Below, in pieces: positions 1 to 8,532 of a stretch of 64,000 nt of DNA (positions within the stretch are counted from its first letter, which is position 1; the number at the start of each line of letters is the position of its first letter). Under the pieces are notes generated by a model. The model saw only the letters and a list, made by a program, of their open reading frames with translations. It ran no database searches and had not been told where the DNA came from. This DNA is from Roseateles_B sp041906185 (GTDB lineage: Bacteria > Pseudomonadota > Gammaproteobacteria > Burkholderiales > Burkholderiaceae_C). The translations under genes were made by a program, and so were the position numbers. The DNA lies in contig JAYRJQ010000001.1 in NCBI GenBank assembly GCA_041906185.1, forward strand, positions 186,001 through 250,000, written 5' to 3'.

Positions 1-238
1 CCACCGCTCTGCCCGGACCCCGCTGCTCAGCGCGAAGGCGGAAGTCCCGCGTCCGCACCTGCTGCCGGAGGCCGGCGGTGCCGCCCTGGCCGCCGACCCA
101 GTACACCTTCGGAAGGGGGCGCTTCACGTCGGTTTCGGAACCGCTGTCGCTGAGCGAAACGCGGTAGGTGACGCGGTCACGCTGCAGATAGCCGCCGGTG
201 TCCCCGCCCTGCGCAGCCTTGGCGCGACCGAGGCTCAC
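1..238 (-). CDS. Unrecognised protein, 5' part only (runs off the left edge)
   Basis: An open frame begins with GTG at 238 and continues without a stop past the left edge, giving about 79 codons. The GTG overlaps the stop codon of the thioredoxin-like gene (GTGA at 235-238), the usual geometry of translational coupling, and that is the main argument that it is real. The predicted N-terminus (MSLGRAKAAQGG) is hydrophilic and I do not recognise a family. The start is inferred from the overlap; the true gene could begin elsewhere. Confidence 0.4.
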   Translation of the reverse strand, partial: MSLGRAKAAQGGDTGGYLQRDRVTYRVSLSDSGSETDVKRPLPKVYWVGGQGGTAGLRQQVRTRDFRLRAEQRGPGRAV

Positions 239-795
239 GGGGCCGGCCTCGCGAGATGGGCGGCGACCCAGGCCTCGATGCCCTCGACCGTGGCGTGGCC
301 GTCCTCGCCGCCCAGCTCGTTGGCGAGGACCGTCGTGATCAGCCGGCCCTGGGCGTCGAGCAGGGCGAAGGACGGGAACGCCGTCACATGGAGCTGCCGG
401 GACATCACCGCCCCGGCGTCCGCCGCCACCGGCCAGGTCAGGCCGTGCTGCTGGATGTAGCGGGCGGCGTCGGGGAGCGAGTCCGGCGTGAGGGCCAGCA
501 CGTGCAGCTCCGGATGCCGGGCCTGGACCTGATTGAGCTTGGGGACTTCCTTGATGCAGGGCGCACAGAAGCGGGTGAAGAAGTTGACGAGCACCGGCTT
601 GCCCCGCAGCGTTTCGGCGGCCAGGCGCTGGCCGTCCGGGGTGCGGAGGGCCTCCAGCGGGAAGGGGCTGCCGGCGGGCAGGGCGAACGATGCCATCGGC
701 GTGTAGCGGCGCTCGGGCGTCTGCGCCTGGCTCGGGGCGCCCAGCAGCGCGGCGGCGAGCCCGGCCGTGAGCGCAATGGTTCTGAAGCTCGTCAT
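235..795 (-). CDS. TlpA/ResA-like periplasmic thioredoxin-family protein
   Basis: This 186-residue protein has an N-terminal signal peptide (residues 1-25, hydrophobic core ending in a SQAQ-type cleavage site) followed by a thioredoxin fold. The redox motif is F-C-A-P-C (Cys77 and Cys80) after a KPVLVNFF strand, and the later TAFPSF segment supplies the cis-proline. Such proteins reduce or transfer disulfides in the periplasm, often in cytochrome c or envelope-protein maturation; the client here is unknown. ATG at 795 was chosen because it starts the signal peptide and is preceded by an AGGAGG ribosome site; a longer frame upstream has no support. Its stop overlaps the next gene's start. Confidence 0.85.
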   Translation of the reverse strand: MTSFRTIALTAGLAAALLGAPSQAQTPERRYTPMASFALPAGSPFPLEALRTPDGQRLAAETLRGKPVLVNFFTRFCAPCIKEVPKLNQVQARHPELHVLALTPDSLPDAARYIQQHGLTWPVAADAGAVMSRQLHVTAFPSFALLDAQGRLITTVLANELGGEDGHATVEGIEAWVAAHLARPAP

Positions 796-919
796 GCAAG
801 GTCCTCCTCGTGGGCTGGCCGGCGTCGTCGGCCGGGTCCTGGCGCGGCAGTGTATCGGCGCTCGACTGGCGCCAGCCTTGCGCCCGTCGGGCTTGCGTAG
901 ATCGCCTGCGGATCCCCGG

Positions 920-1273
920 CTAGCGATCCGGGTCGGTGGCCCTGCTGCGGCGAGCCCGGGCGGTGGCGAGGGCGCTGGCGACGGCGTCGGGCAGCCGGGC
1001 GCCAAACCACGCGCCAAAAGCCGCGCCAAAAGCCGCGCCAAGTCCGGCGCCCAGGAGCAGTGCCAGCGCGTAGGCCGCGATCTGCCAGGAGGCGTTCAGC
1101 GTCTCCCGCACCAGGGGCGCCAGGCACAGGGTCATGGCCAGGAGACCGGCCCCGGCGCCCGCGCCCAGGCCCCAGGCCCGGCAGCGGCCGAGGCGCTGCG
1201 CCAGCAGCCACAGCAGCAGGCCGGCCAGCAGCAGGCCGGGCAGCACCAGCAGCGCCGAGAACAGTGGCCCCAT
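920..1273 (-). CDS. Small hypothetical membrane protein
   Basis: A 117-residue, very hydrophobic protein with about three predicted membrane segments (residues 4-25, 36-55 and 62-95). The last is Gly/Ala-rich with a repeated GAAFGA pattern, matching short tandem repeats in the DNA near 1005-1050. The C-terminus is Arg-rich and probably cytoplasmic. No family is recognised. It follows the 136-residue unknown gene by about 30 bases and may share its transcript. The ATG has only a weak ribosome site. Confidence 0.5.
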   Translation of the reverse strand: MGPLFSALLVLPGLLLAGLLLWLLAQRLGRCRAWGLGAGAGAGLLAMTLCLAPLVRETLNASWQIAAYALALLLGAGLGAAFGAAFGAWFGARLPDAVASALATARARRSRATDPDR

Positions 1274-1304
1274 CGGCGTCAGTGCGGTGAGCGGCGGGGC
1301 GCGG

Positions 1305-1715
1305 TCATGCGCGGCCCAGCAGGCGCTGCCACCAGGAGCGCCGGATCGGCGCCGGCGGCGGTGCTGGCGGTGATGCGAGTCGCTCGGACGGGTCGTAGGT
1401 CCAGTCCCCCGGCTGGGTGTAGCGGGTGTCGTCGTCGTCCTGGACGTGGGCGTCCAGCGCCTGGGCGATGCGGAGCATCTTCTCGTACAGCGCGGTGTCC
1501 GGCCACTTGGTGTAGACGTTGCCCTGGAACCAATCCAGCCAGGGATCCTCGTGCCGGGACGGGCCGGACCAGCGCACGGCCGGCGAGCTGCTGCCCGGGG
1601 TGAGGCTCAGCTCGGGGTCCGAGGCGACGTAACGGAGCCACTCCTCGCGGCTGATCGGGGTCTGCTCGTTCTCGGCCCAATGCTCGGCCCGGGTGATGTG
1701 GAATTCGACGCCCAT
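1305..1715 (-). CDS. Conserved-looking hypothetical protein, 136 aa
   Basis: A soluble 136-residue acidic protein that opens MGVEFHITRAEHWAEN and contains an aromatic central segment (PWLDWFQGNVYTKWPD, about residues 58-73), an acidic DDDD run and a basic Trp-rich tail (RRSWWQRLLGRA). The aromatic, composed sequence argues for a genuine gene, but I cannot assign a function. It lies between the mutasome operon and the small membrane protein on the same strand. A much longer upstream extension of the same frame is antisense-like filler and was not used. Confidence 0.55.
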   Translation of the reverse strand: MGVEFHITRAEHWAENEQTPISREEWLRYVASDPELSLTPGSSSPAVRWSGPSRHEDPWLDWFQGNVYTKWPDTALYEKMLRIAQALDAHVQDDDDTRYTQPGDWTYDPSERLASPPAPPPAPIRRSWWQRLLGRA

Positions 1716-1849
1716 GGGTCGTGATGTCTTTGAATGAAGGGGCGCCGGCAGCCGTGGCGGGCCGGCGGGGGGAGGATAACGAAGTTGACGATAACGGCAA
1801 TCTGGAATGCCCTGCCCAGGCCCGCCCCGGCGTCCGGCGCGCGCACCGC

Positions 1850-4800
1850 TCACCGGAAGTCCCGGCTCCCGGCCTCCTGCGCCATGCGCCCCAGCCAGGG
1901 GCTGAGGTCCTCGAAGCTCTCGGCCAGCAGGTTGCAGATGCCTTCCTGGCTGCGCTGCCAGCGGCCCCGCACGGCGAGCAGGCGGGCGGCGAGGATGGTG
2001 CTGCGGTGCTCGGCGTACACATCGGCCCAGACGATGACCTGGATGCTGCCGTGCTCGTCCTCGAGGCTGATGAAGAGCGTGCCCTTGGCCGTCTGCGGCT
2101 TCTGGCGGACCGTCACCAGCCCGCCCGTGAAGACGCGGCGGCCGTTGGGCACCTGCGCCAGCTGGGCGGAGCTGCGCAGGCCGTGCCCCTGCAGCCGCTC
2201 GCGCAGCAGCGCCAGCGGGTGGCGGCGCAGGCTCAGGCCCAGGGAGCGGTAGTCCCACAGCAGCTCCTCGCCCTCGGGCGCCAGGCTCAGCTGCAGGGGC
2301 GCCTCGTGGATGGTCGCCTCCCGCAGCAGGGCCGGCGTGCGCCCGTGTGCGCTGGCCTCCCAGATCTGCTGGCGGCGGTGGCCCGCGAGGCTGTGCAGCG
2401 CGTCCGCTGCGGCCAGCAGCTGCATCTCGCGCGCGTCCAGCCGGGCGCGCAGGGCCAGGTCTTGCGCGTCGCGGTAGGGGCCGCCGGGCGGGGCGTCCTG
2501 CCGCGAGGCCTGCGCCTCGGGCCGCCCCTCCCGGGTGTCCACGATGCGCTGCCCGCTCTCGGTGGAGAGCTCCGCGACCAGGCGCAGGCCCAGGCGCACG
2601 GCCGGCTGCGGGCGCGTGTGCACGCGGGCGGCGTCCGCAGCGCGCGCGGCCGCGGGCCGGCTCGCGCGGGGGGACGGGGTGGAGGCCGCTGAGAGGGCGG
2701 CGGCCTCGTCCGGCGCCATCCAGCTGCGCGGCGTCTCCTCGGCGCGCGGGGCCACTTCCAGCGAGCAGTCCCAGTCGCTCAGGTTCACATCGGCCGGGCG
2801 GACCTCGATGCCATGGCGGCGGGCGTCCTGCACCAGCTGCGCGGGGGTGTAGAAGCCCAGCGGCTGGGAGTTGAGCAGCGCGCACAGGAAGGCCGCGGGC
2901 TCATGCCGCTTGAACCAGCAGCTGGCATAGGTCAGCAGGGCGAAGCTGGCCGCATGCGACTCCGGGAAGCCGTAGGACGCGAAGCCCTGGATCTGCCGGA
3001 AGATGGCCTCGGCGAACTCGTCCTCGTAGCCGCGCTCCCGCATGCCGCTGAGGATGCGCGCATGGAATTGCGCGAGATCCCCCGGGCGCTTCCAGGCGGC
3101 CATGGCCCGGCGCAGCTGGTCGGCCTCGCCGGGGGTGAAGCCGGCCGCGATCATGGCCACCTGCATCACCTGCTCCTGAAAGATGGGGATGCCATAGGTG
3201 CGCTCCAGGGCCTTTCTGAGGTCCTCCTTGGGATAGCGGATGGCGCCTCGGCCCTTGCGCCGCGCTTCCAGGTAGGGGTGGACCATGCCGCCCTCGATGG
3301 GGCCGGGCCGCACGATCGCCACCTCCACGACGAGGTCGTAGAAGCAGCGCGGGCGCAGGCGCGGCAGCATGGACATCTGCGCCCGGCTCTCGATCTGGAA
3401 GGTGCCGACGGTGTCCGCCGCGCAGATCATGTCGTAGGTGGTGGCGTCGCCCTCGGGAATGCCAGCGAGGTCCAGCGGGCGCTCGCGGTACTCGGCGCGC
3501 AGGCCGTTGACGAGGCCGAAGCAGCGCCGCAGCGCCGAGAGCATGCCCAGGGCGAGCACGTCCACCTTGAGGAGGTTCAGGGCGTCGAGGTCGTCCTTGT
3601 CCCACTCGATGACGCTGCGCCCGGGCATGGTGGCGTTCTCGATGGGCACGAGGCGGGAGAGCTTGCCCTGGGTCAGCACGAAGCCGCCCACGTGCTGGCT
3701 CAGGTGACGAGGCATGCCCATGAGCTGGCGGGCCAGCACGATCAGCTGGCGCAGCGGCAGCTCCTGCACCAGGTCCCGGCCCTGGCGCGCCAGGATCTCC
3801 TGCTGCAGCGCCTGCAGGCGGTCCTCGGGCAGGATCTCGTGGCTCCAGCCGGAGTGGTCCTTGGCGAGCCGCTCGACGAGGGCCTCGTCCAGCCCGAGCG
3901 CCCGGCCGACGTCGCGCAGGGCGCTGCGGGCGCGGTAGCGGATCACCACGGCCGTCAGCGCCGCGCGGTCCCGGCCGTAGCGTTCGTAGAGGTACTGGAT
4001 GACCTCCTCGCGGCGCTCGTGCTCGAAGTCGACGTCGATGTCCGGCGGCTCGTTGCGCTCGCGGCTGATGAAGCGGCCGAAGAGCAGGTGGCTGCGTTCC
4101 GGCCCGATGCTGGTGATGTGCAGGCTGTAGCAGACCAGGCTGTTGGCCGCCGAGCCCCGGCCCTGGCAGAGGATGCCGCGGGAGCGGGCGAAGCGGACGA
4201 TGTCCGCGACGGTGAGGAAGTAGTGCTCGTAGCCCAGCTCGCAGATGAGGTCGAGCTCGTGCTCGATGGTCGCGCGGTGCTCGGGCGGCACGCCCTGCGG
4301 CCAGCGCCGCTGCATGCCCTCGTGCGTCATGTGGCGCAGCCAGGTCTGGGCGCTGTGGCCCGCGGGCACCACCTCCTCGGGGTACTGGTAGCGCAGCTCG
4401 TCGAGCGAGAAGTGGCACAGCGAGGCGACCTGCAGGGTCTCGGCGAGGGTGTCCGCTGGGTAGATCTGGCTCAGGCGCAGCCGGCTGCGCAGATGGCGCT
4501 CCGCGTGCGGCTGCAGGGCCAGGCCGCAGTCGTGCAGGGGCCGGTTCAGGCGCGTGGCGGTCATGACGTCCTGCAGCGGCTTGCGGGAGCGCACGTGGAA
4601 GTGCACGTCGCCGCAGGCCACCAGGGGCAGGGCCAGCTGCTCGCCGATCTCGCGCAGCAGCTGCAGCCAGGCTTCGTCGGAGAGCTCGCGCAGCAGCGTC
4701 AGCCCCAGCCGGAGCTGCCCCGGCGCGCAGGCCGCCGCCAGGGCCCGGGCCTGCGCCAGCAGCGCGTCGGGGGCGTCCAGGCGGCGGTCCGGCAGCAGGA

Positions 4801-5593
4801 GGGCGAGGCAGCCCGAAAGCTCGCCCGCCCGCAGCGTCTCCAGCAGCAGCGGTCCATCCAGGCGATAGCAGCCCTTCACCGGCGAAGCGCGGCGCAGCCG
4901 GGTGATGAACTCGCTGAGCTGCCCATAACCTTCCCGGTGGCGGGCCAGGAGTACGAGCTGGAAGCCCTCGTCCGGTGACGCGGCCGGCGAGGGCGTGGTC
5001 TCGTGGCCGGCCGTGTCGCCGTTCGGAGGGCTCGCGCGGGACGCCTCTCCCGGCGGCTTCTCCGGAGCGCGGGCGGCGGCGGGATCCGGCCCGTCCGTGG
5101 GCTGCCAGTGCACCCGGAACTGGCTGCCGATGATGAGCTGCACGAGGTCCAGCTCGGGGTCCAGCTCCGGGGACTCCTCGCGCAGCCGACCCACGAGCTT
5201 CTTCAGCGCCACATGGGCCCGGACGACGCCGGCCAGCGAGCACTCATCGGCCAGAGCCAGCGCGCGGTAGCCCAGCTGCTGGGCGCGCAGCACCAGCTCC
5301 TCGGGATCGGAGGCCCCGCGCAGAAAGCTGAAGTTGCTCAGGCAGTGCAGCTCGGCATAGCCGGGCAGCACGCGGGCGCCCGGCCGCGCCTCTCCCGAAC
5401 GCGCGGTGGCGCCCGGGGCCTGCAGCATGCGCTGCAGGGCGGCCGGCAGCGGGCGGTGGATGGGAGCGGTCGTCGGGCGGTCGGTTGAACGGTCGGACGA
5501 GCGATCGGTCGAACGGTCCGTCGAACGGTCCGTCGGGCGAGGCCCCGGCGGTGGGGCCTCGCCGTCATCGCGGGGAGACGGGGGCGGGGGCAT
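1850..5593 (-). CDS. dnaE2: Error-prone DNA polymerase III alpha subunit (ImuC/DnaE2)
   Basis: The 1247-residue protein is the polymerase of the ImuA-ImuB-DnaE2 mutasome, which carries out SOS-induced translesion synthesis. A PHP domain starts near residue 78 (AELHCLSNFSFLRGAS, ALADECSLAG). The polymerase core carries the catalytic PDIDVDF motif near residues 516-522, followed by HERREEVIQYLYERYGRDR. An OB-fold segment lies near the C-terminus. It is longer than the usual 1050-1100 residues because of an N-terminal low-complexity leader with repeated S-T-D-R units encoded by 12-base repeats (about 5470-5535), and a Pro/Ala-rich insertion near the C-terminus. It follows imuB by 12 bases in one operon controlled from the LexA site upstream of imuA. 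Confidence 0.93.
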   Translation of the reverse strand: MPPPPSPRDDGEAPPPGPRPTDRSTDRSTDRSSDRSTDRPTTAPIHRPLPAALQRMLQAPGATARSGEARPGARVLPGYAELHCLSNFSFLRGASDPEELVLRAQQLGYRALALADECSLAGVVRAHVALKKLVGRLREESPELDPELDLVQLIIGSQFRVHWQPTDGPDPAAARAPEKPPGEASRASPPNGDTAGHETTPSPAASPDEGFQLVLLARHREGYGQLSEFITRLRRASPVKGCYRLDGPLLLETLRAGELSGCLALLLPDRRLDAPDALLAQARALAAACAPGQLRLGLTLLRELSDEAWLQLLREIGEQLALPLVACGDVHFHVRSRKPLQDVMTATRLNRPLHDCGLALQPHAERHLRSRLRLSQIYPADTLAETLQVASLCHFSLDELRYQYPEEVVPAGHSAQTWLRHMTHEGMQRRWPQGVPPEHRATIEHELDLICELGYEHYFLTVADIVRFARSRGILCQGRGSAANSLVCYSLHITSIGPERSHLLFGRFISRERNEPPDIDVDFEHERREEVIQYLYERYGRDRAALTAVVIRYRARSALRDVGRALGLDEALVERLAKDHSGWSHEILPEDRLQALQQEILARQGRDLVQELPLRQLIVLARQLMGMPRHLSQHVGGFVLTQGKLSRLVPIENATMPGRSVIEWDKDDLDALNLLKVDVLALGMLSALRRCFGLVNGLRAEYRERPLDLAGIPEGDATTYDMICAADTVGTFQIESRAQMSMLPRLRPRCFYDLVVEVAIVRPGPIEGGMVHPYLEARRKGRGAIRYPKEDLRKALERTYGIPIFQEQVMQVAMIAAGFTPGEADQLRRAMAAWKRPGDLAQFHARILSGMRERGYEDEFAEAIFRQIQGFASYGFPESHAASFALLTYASCWFKRHEPAAFLCALLNSQPLGFYTPAQLVQDARRHGIEVRPADVNLSDWDCSLEVAPRAEETPRSWMAPDEAAALSAASTPSPRASRPAAARAADAARVHTRPQPAVRLGLRLVAELSTESGQRIVDTREGRPEAQASRQDAPPGGPYRDAQDLALRARLDAREMQLLAAADALHSLAGHRRQQIWEASAHGRTPALLREATIHEAPLQLSLAPEGEELLWDYRSLGLSLRRHPLALLRERLQGHGLRSSAQLAQVPNGRRVFTGGLVTVRQKPQTAKGTLFISLEDEHGSIQVIVWADVYAEHRSTILAARLLAVRGRWQRSQEGICNLLAESFEDLSPWLGRMAQEAGSRDFR

Positions 5594-5605
5594 GGCGGTC
5601 GGGTG

Positions 5606-7372
5606 TCAGGCAAAGAGGCCATGCAGGTACCAGTGGATGGCGTCATCCGCGGGCGGGCGCTCGGGTGCGGGCAGGGAGGTGGCGGCATCAGTCGCCACGT
5701 CAGTCGTCCCATCAGCTGCTACGTCAGCTGCCCCATCATTTGCCCCATCGGCTGCCCCATCGACCGCTGCACCAACGCCCCTGCGAGAGGCGTTCGGCCC
5801 TGCGGCGGGTGCCCCGGCTGGTGCCATGCCGGGGGGCGCCGCCCGTCCCCTCGAGGACGAGGCCTCCGCCAGGGCCAGCGCCCCGCGAGCGCGGAAGATC
5901 CACAGCAGCTGCCCCTGCGGATTGCGGGCGAGGTAGTAGTCCCGCTGGACCTGGGGCGGCTGGGCGCCCGGGGCCGGCGGCAGCGCCTGCCCGGGCCAGC
6001 CCCACCACCCGCCTTCGACCCGCTGGGGACCGAGCAGCAGCTGCAGCTCGCCCTGGTAGATCGGGCGCTCCTGGGCCGACCCCGCGCCGCCGCGGCTCAT
6101 CACCAGGCGCAAGGGCGGCTCCAGCAGCCAGCTGGGCTGGGGGCCGGGCCAGGCGATCTCGGGGGGCGGCGTGCGTGCCGTGCCGGCGGCCGGCGCGGAC
6201 CAGGGCCCCAGGGCCTGCATGGCCTCGGGGCGGGGGTCGGCCTGGGGGCGGGACTGGCAGACGCGGGCCGGCCCCAGGCGCACGGCGCAGCGCTCCAGCA
6301 GGAGGCTGAGGGGCTCCCGTGCGGGCGTGCGGGCGTGCTCGTCCAGGCGCAGATCGGCGTTGGGCGGGCGCAGGGGCTCGATGTGGTCGATGGCCACCCG
6401 CAGCTCGGCCACGGGCGCGGGCAGGGACAGCTGCGCCAGGTGCTCGCGCAGAAGGCCCTGCAGATGCTCGACGCTGCGGGTGAGCTCGGCGCTGCGCAGG
6501 AGCAGCTCGCCGCCGGGCGGGCAGTCGCGCGCCCGCATGGCATCGTGCTGCCAGCCGAGCCGCAGGCTGCTGAGGCCGGCGTGATGGCCGCTGAGCCAGG
6601 CGCAGGCGCTGCGCAGCAGATGCTCGGCATGCGGCATCAGGGCGAGGGCGTCGTCCAGGCGCCAGGGCAGCTCCAGCCGGGCCTCGAAGCGCTCGGGCAG
6701 GCGGATCCATTCGTGGGCCTGCTGCACCTCGCCATACGCCCGGTCCAGGGCCAGCAGCAGCCCGGCCCCGAAACGCCGGGCGAGGCCGGCCCGCGGCAGG
6801 CGGCGGACATCCCCCAGGCAGCGGCATCCCAGGCGCGCCAGCATGGCGGACTCGGCCTGCACGGCTGTGAGGCAGGGCAGGGGCAGGGTGTCCAGCAGGG
6901 GCGGGAGGGCCCGGGTCAGCCCGTTGAGCCGGCCACCACGCAGCAGGGCCAGGGCGGCGAGGCTGTTCGGGGCCCAGGCCATGGCGGGGGCGTCGGCCGG
7001 CAGCAGGGCCTGGGCGCGGCCCTCGCGCTGGATGCGCTCGTGCAGCGCCCGCAGGCCGCCGAACAGGCGCAGGCAGCTGGACAGCTCCAGCAGCACGGCC
7101 TCCTCCAGCAGGCAGACGCGCGGGCTGAACTGCAGGGCCCACCAGGCGAGCTGCTGCTGCGGGCTGGGGTGGCCCCGCCCGGCGTCCGGGGGGAGGCCGG
7201 CCGGCCGGAGCGCCAGCCAGTGCGGGGAGCGCGAGGCGGCCGCCGTGCCGGGCGCCGGCCGTGGCCTGGCGCCATGCGGCCGGGGCGCCAGGCCCGGGCT
7301 GATGTCTGCGCTGATGTCTGCACTGATGCCCGGGGGCGCCGGGGCGGCGGCGTTCAGATCCTGCGTGCTCAT
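5606..7372 (-). CDS. imuB: ImuB, Y-family polymerase-like mutasome adaptor
   Basis: This 588-residue protein resembles Y-family polymerases but, as known for ImuB, acts as a hub linking ImuA, DnaE2 and the beta clamp instead of polymerising. Visible signatures are the WWALQFSPRVCL and LLELSSCLRLFGG segments of the palm, a helix-hairpin region (GCRCLGDVRRLPRAGLARRFG) and the family-typical end WYLHGLFA. Low-complexity tracts interrupt it: ISADISADIS at the N-terminus and an Asp/Ala/Thr-rich stretch encoded by 12-base repeats (about 5690-5780) near the C-terminus. ATG at 7372 is one base downstream of the imuA stop, so translation is likely coupled. Confidence 0.9.
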   Translation of the reverse strand: MSTQDLNAAAPAPPGISADISADISPGLAPRPHGARPRPAPGTAAASRSPHWLALRPAGLPPDAGRGHPSPQQQLAWWALQFSPRVCLLEEAVLLELSSCLRLFGGLRALHERIQREGRAQALLPADAPAMAWAPNSLAALALLRGGRLNGLTRALPPLLDTLPLPCLTAVQAESAMLARLGCRCLGDVRRLPRAGLARRFGAGLLLALDRAYGEVQQAHEWIRLPERFEARLELPWRLDDALALMPHAEHLLRSACAWLSGHHAGLSSLRLGWQHDAMRARDCPPGGELLLRSAELTRSVEHLQGLLREHLAQLSLPAPVAELRVAIDHIEPLRPPNADLRLDEHARTPAREPLSLLLERCAVRLGPARVCQSRPQADPRPEAMQALGPWSAPAAGTARTPPPEIAWPGPQPSWLLEPPLRLVMSRGGAGSAQERPIYQGELQLLLGPQRVEGGWWGWPGQALPPAPGAQPPQVQRDYYLARNPQGQLLWIFRARGALALAEASSSRGRAAPPGMAPAGAPAAGPNASRRGVGAAVDGAADGANDGAADVAADGTTDVATDAATSLPAPERPPADDAIHWYLHGLFA

Positions 7373-7373
7373 G

Positions 7374-8300
7374 TCAGCCCACCTCGGACGGCGCCGTGCG
7401 CAGCAGGGCCGAAGCCACAGCTGTCGCCGAAGCCGAAGCTGCGGGCGCCACGGCCGGCGCGGGGGCGGGGCGCTGCACCGGTGCGACACCCTGGCGCAGC
7501 CGGCTGGGCAGGCAGTGCTGCAGGGCCGGGGGCAGGCTGTGCAGCAGCAGGGGCTCGACCATGGCGGGGCCGCGCCGCTTGAGCAGCAGCACCTCCAGGA
7601 GGCCCGGGGCGAGGCCGCGGGTGGCGGCCGGCTGGCTCAGGCGCAGGCGCAGGGGCGCGGCGGAGGACTGCGAGGCCGCGGTGTCCGGGCGCATCAGGAA
7701 GACGGGAGCCGGTGAATTCAGGGCCGCGGCCTGCAGCCGCCGGATCTGCTCGGGCCGGGCGCCGTCCAGCCACGCCAGCACCGCGCCCGCGGCCTGGGAC
7801 TTGATGGCCTGCTCCGCGACCCACAAGGCCTGGTTCAGGGTGGGGTTCAGGGGCGGGTGCTGCGCCCGCCGGGCGGCTCCGGGCGTGCGGGACGGGGCGC
7901 CTGCGCCGGGCGTGCCGGGCTGGATCCAGACCCAGTGCGCGGCCCCGAGGCCCAGGTCCTGCAGGCCCGGGCCGTGTGGGATGAAGGGCGGGGCGATCAG
8001 CAGGACCGGGGGCGCCGGACGCGCGGCCTGCCCGGGCGCGCCGGAGAAGAGCTGGCGCAGACCCGGCGCCAGCAGCCGCCATTCCGCGTGCTGGCCCGGG
8101 GGCTGCAGGATCTCGCAGAGGGACTGGCAGGGCCAGCCGCCCCCGGGCAGCTCGGCGTCCAGCGCGGCAAACCCGCTGCCGAGCGTGCGCGCCTGGCTGC
8201 GCCCGAGGCTGCCGGCCTGCCACAGCCGACCCTCCCGCAGCAGCGGGTGATCGAGCAGGGCAGCGCAGGAGGCTGACGGGGAGGAGGGGGCGGCAGGCAT
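7374..8300 (-). CDS. imuA: ImuA, RecA-like mutasome component
   Basis: First gene of the imuA-imuB-dnaE2 operon; 308 residues. ImuA is a RecA/SulA-related protein needed with ImuB for DnaE2-dependent mutagenesis. Characteristic features are LGSGFAALDAELPGGGWP near residues 40-57, the LLAPGLRQLF segment, the WIQP strand and ALWVAEQAIKS. The Ala/Pro/Ser-rich C-terminal tail is unusually long for the family. ATG at 8300 is chosen because it sits just downstream of a perfect LexA operator; a frame extension further upstream would run through that operator. Confidence 0.88.
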   Translation of the reverse strand: MPAAPSSPSASCAALLDHPLLREGRLWQAGSLGRSQARTLGSGFAALDAELPGGGWPCQSLCEILQPPGQHAEWRLLAPGLRQLFSGAPGQAARPAPPVLLIAPPFIPHGPGLQDLGLGAAHWVWIQPGTPGAGAPSRTPGAARRAQHPPLNPTLNQALWVAEQAIKSQAAGAVLAWLDGARPEQIRRLQAAALNSPAPVFLMRPDTAASQSSAAPLRLRLSQPAATRGLAPGLLEVLLLKRRGPAMVEPLLLHSLPPALQHCLPSRLRQGVAPVQRPAPAPAVAPAASASATAVASALLRTAPSEVG

Positions 8301-8318
8301 GACGCGAAACAGAAAAAC

Positions 8319-8336
8319 ACTGTATGAAAATACAGT
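8319..8336 (-). promoter_or_regulatory. LexA operator (SOS box) upstream of imuA
   Basis: ACTGTATGAAAATACAGT is a perfect inverted repeat with the CTGT-N8-ACAG pattern of proteobacterial LexA boxes (CTGT at 8320-8323, ACAG at 8332-8335). It ends about 19 bases before the imuA start codon on the minus strand. The position fits repression of imuA-imuB-dnaE2 by LexA and induction after DNA damage, as described for this cassette in other bacteria. Confidence 0.9.
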
Positions 8337-8532
8337 ATAGAAGCTGCCGCAAAGATGTCCAGATGCCCGCCTTTTGTACGCAAGGCGTACCGTTGAGTGC
8401 CAAACCCCCATGAATTTGGGGGGTGCTCTTTCTGGGTTGCCCGCCGGGCTGCCATCGGGCTTGCATAATCAGGGAAAACCCGAAAAGGGGCCTGAGGGGG
8501 GACTGATGCCATGACTCAGCAAGGATTTCTGC

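Noticed and set aside
1305..2885. Long upstream extension of the 136-aa gene frame
   Set aside because: The extension runs over dnaE2 in another frame and is Ala/Arg/Pro-rich; the real protein starts at 1715.
2813..4978. 721-codon plus-strand frame inside dnaE2
   Set aside because: Antisense shadow of a conserved polymerase gene in GC-rich DNA; composition is His/Ala/Arg-rich with no domain.
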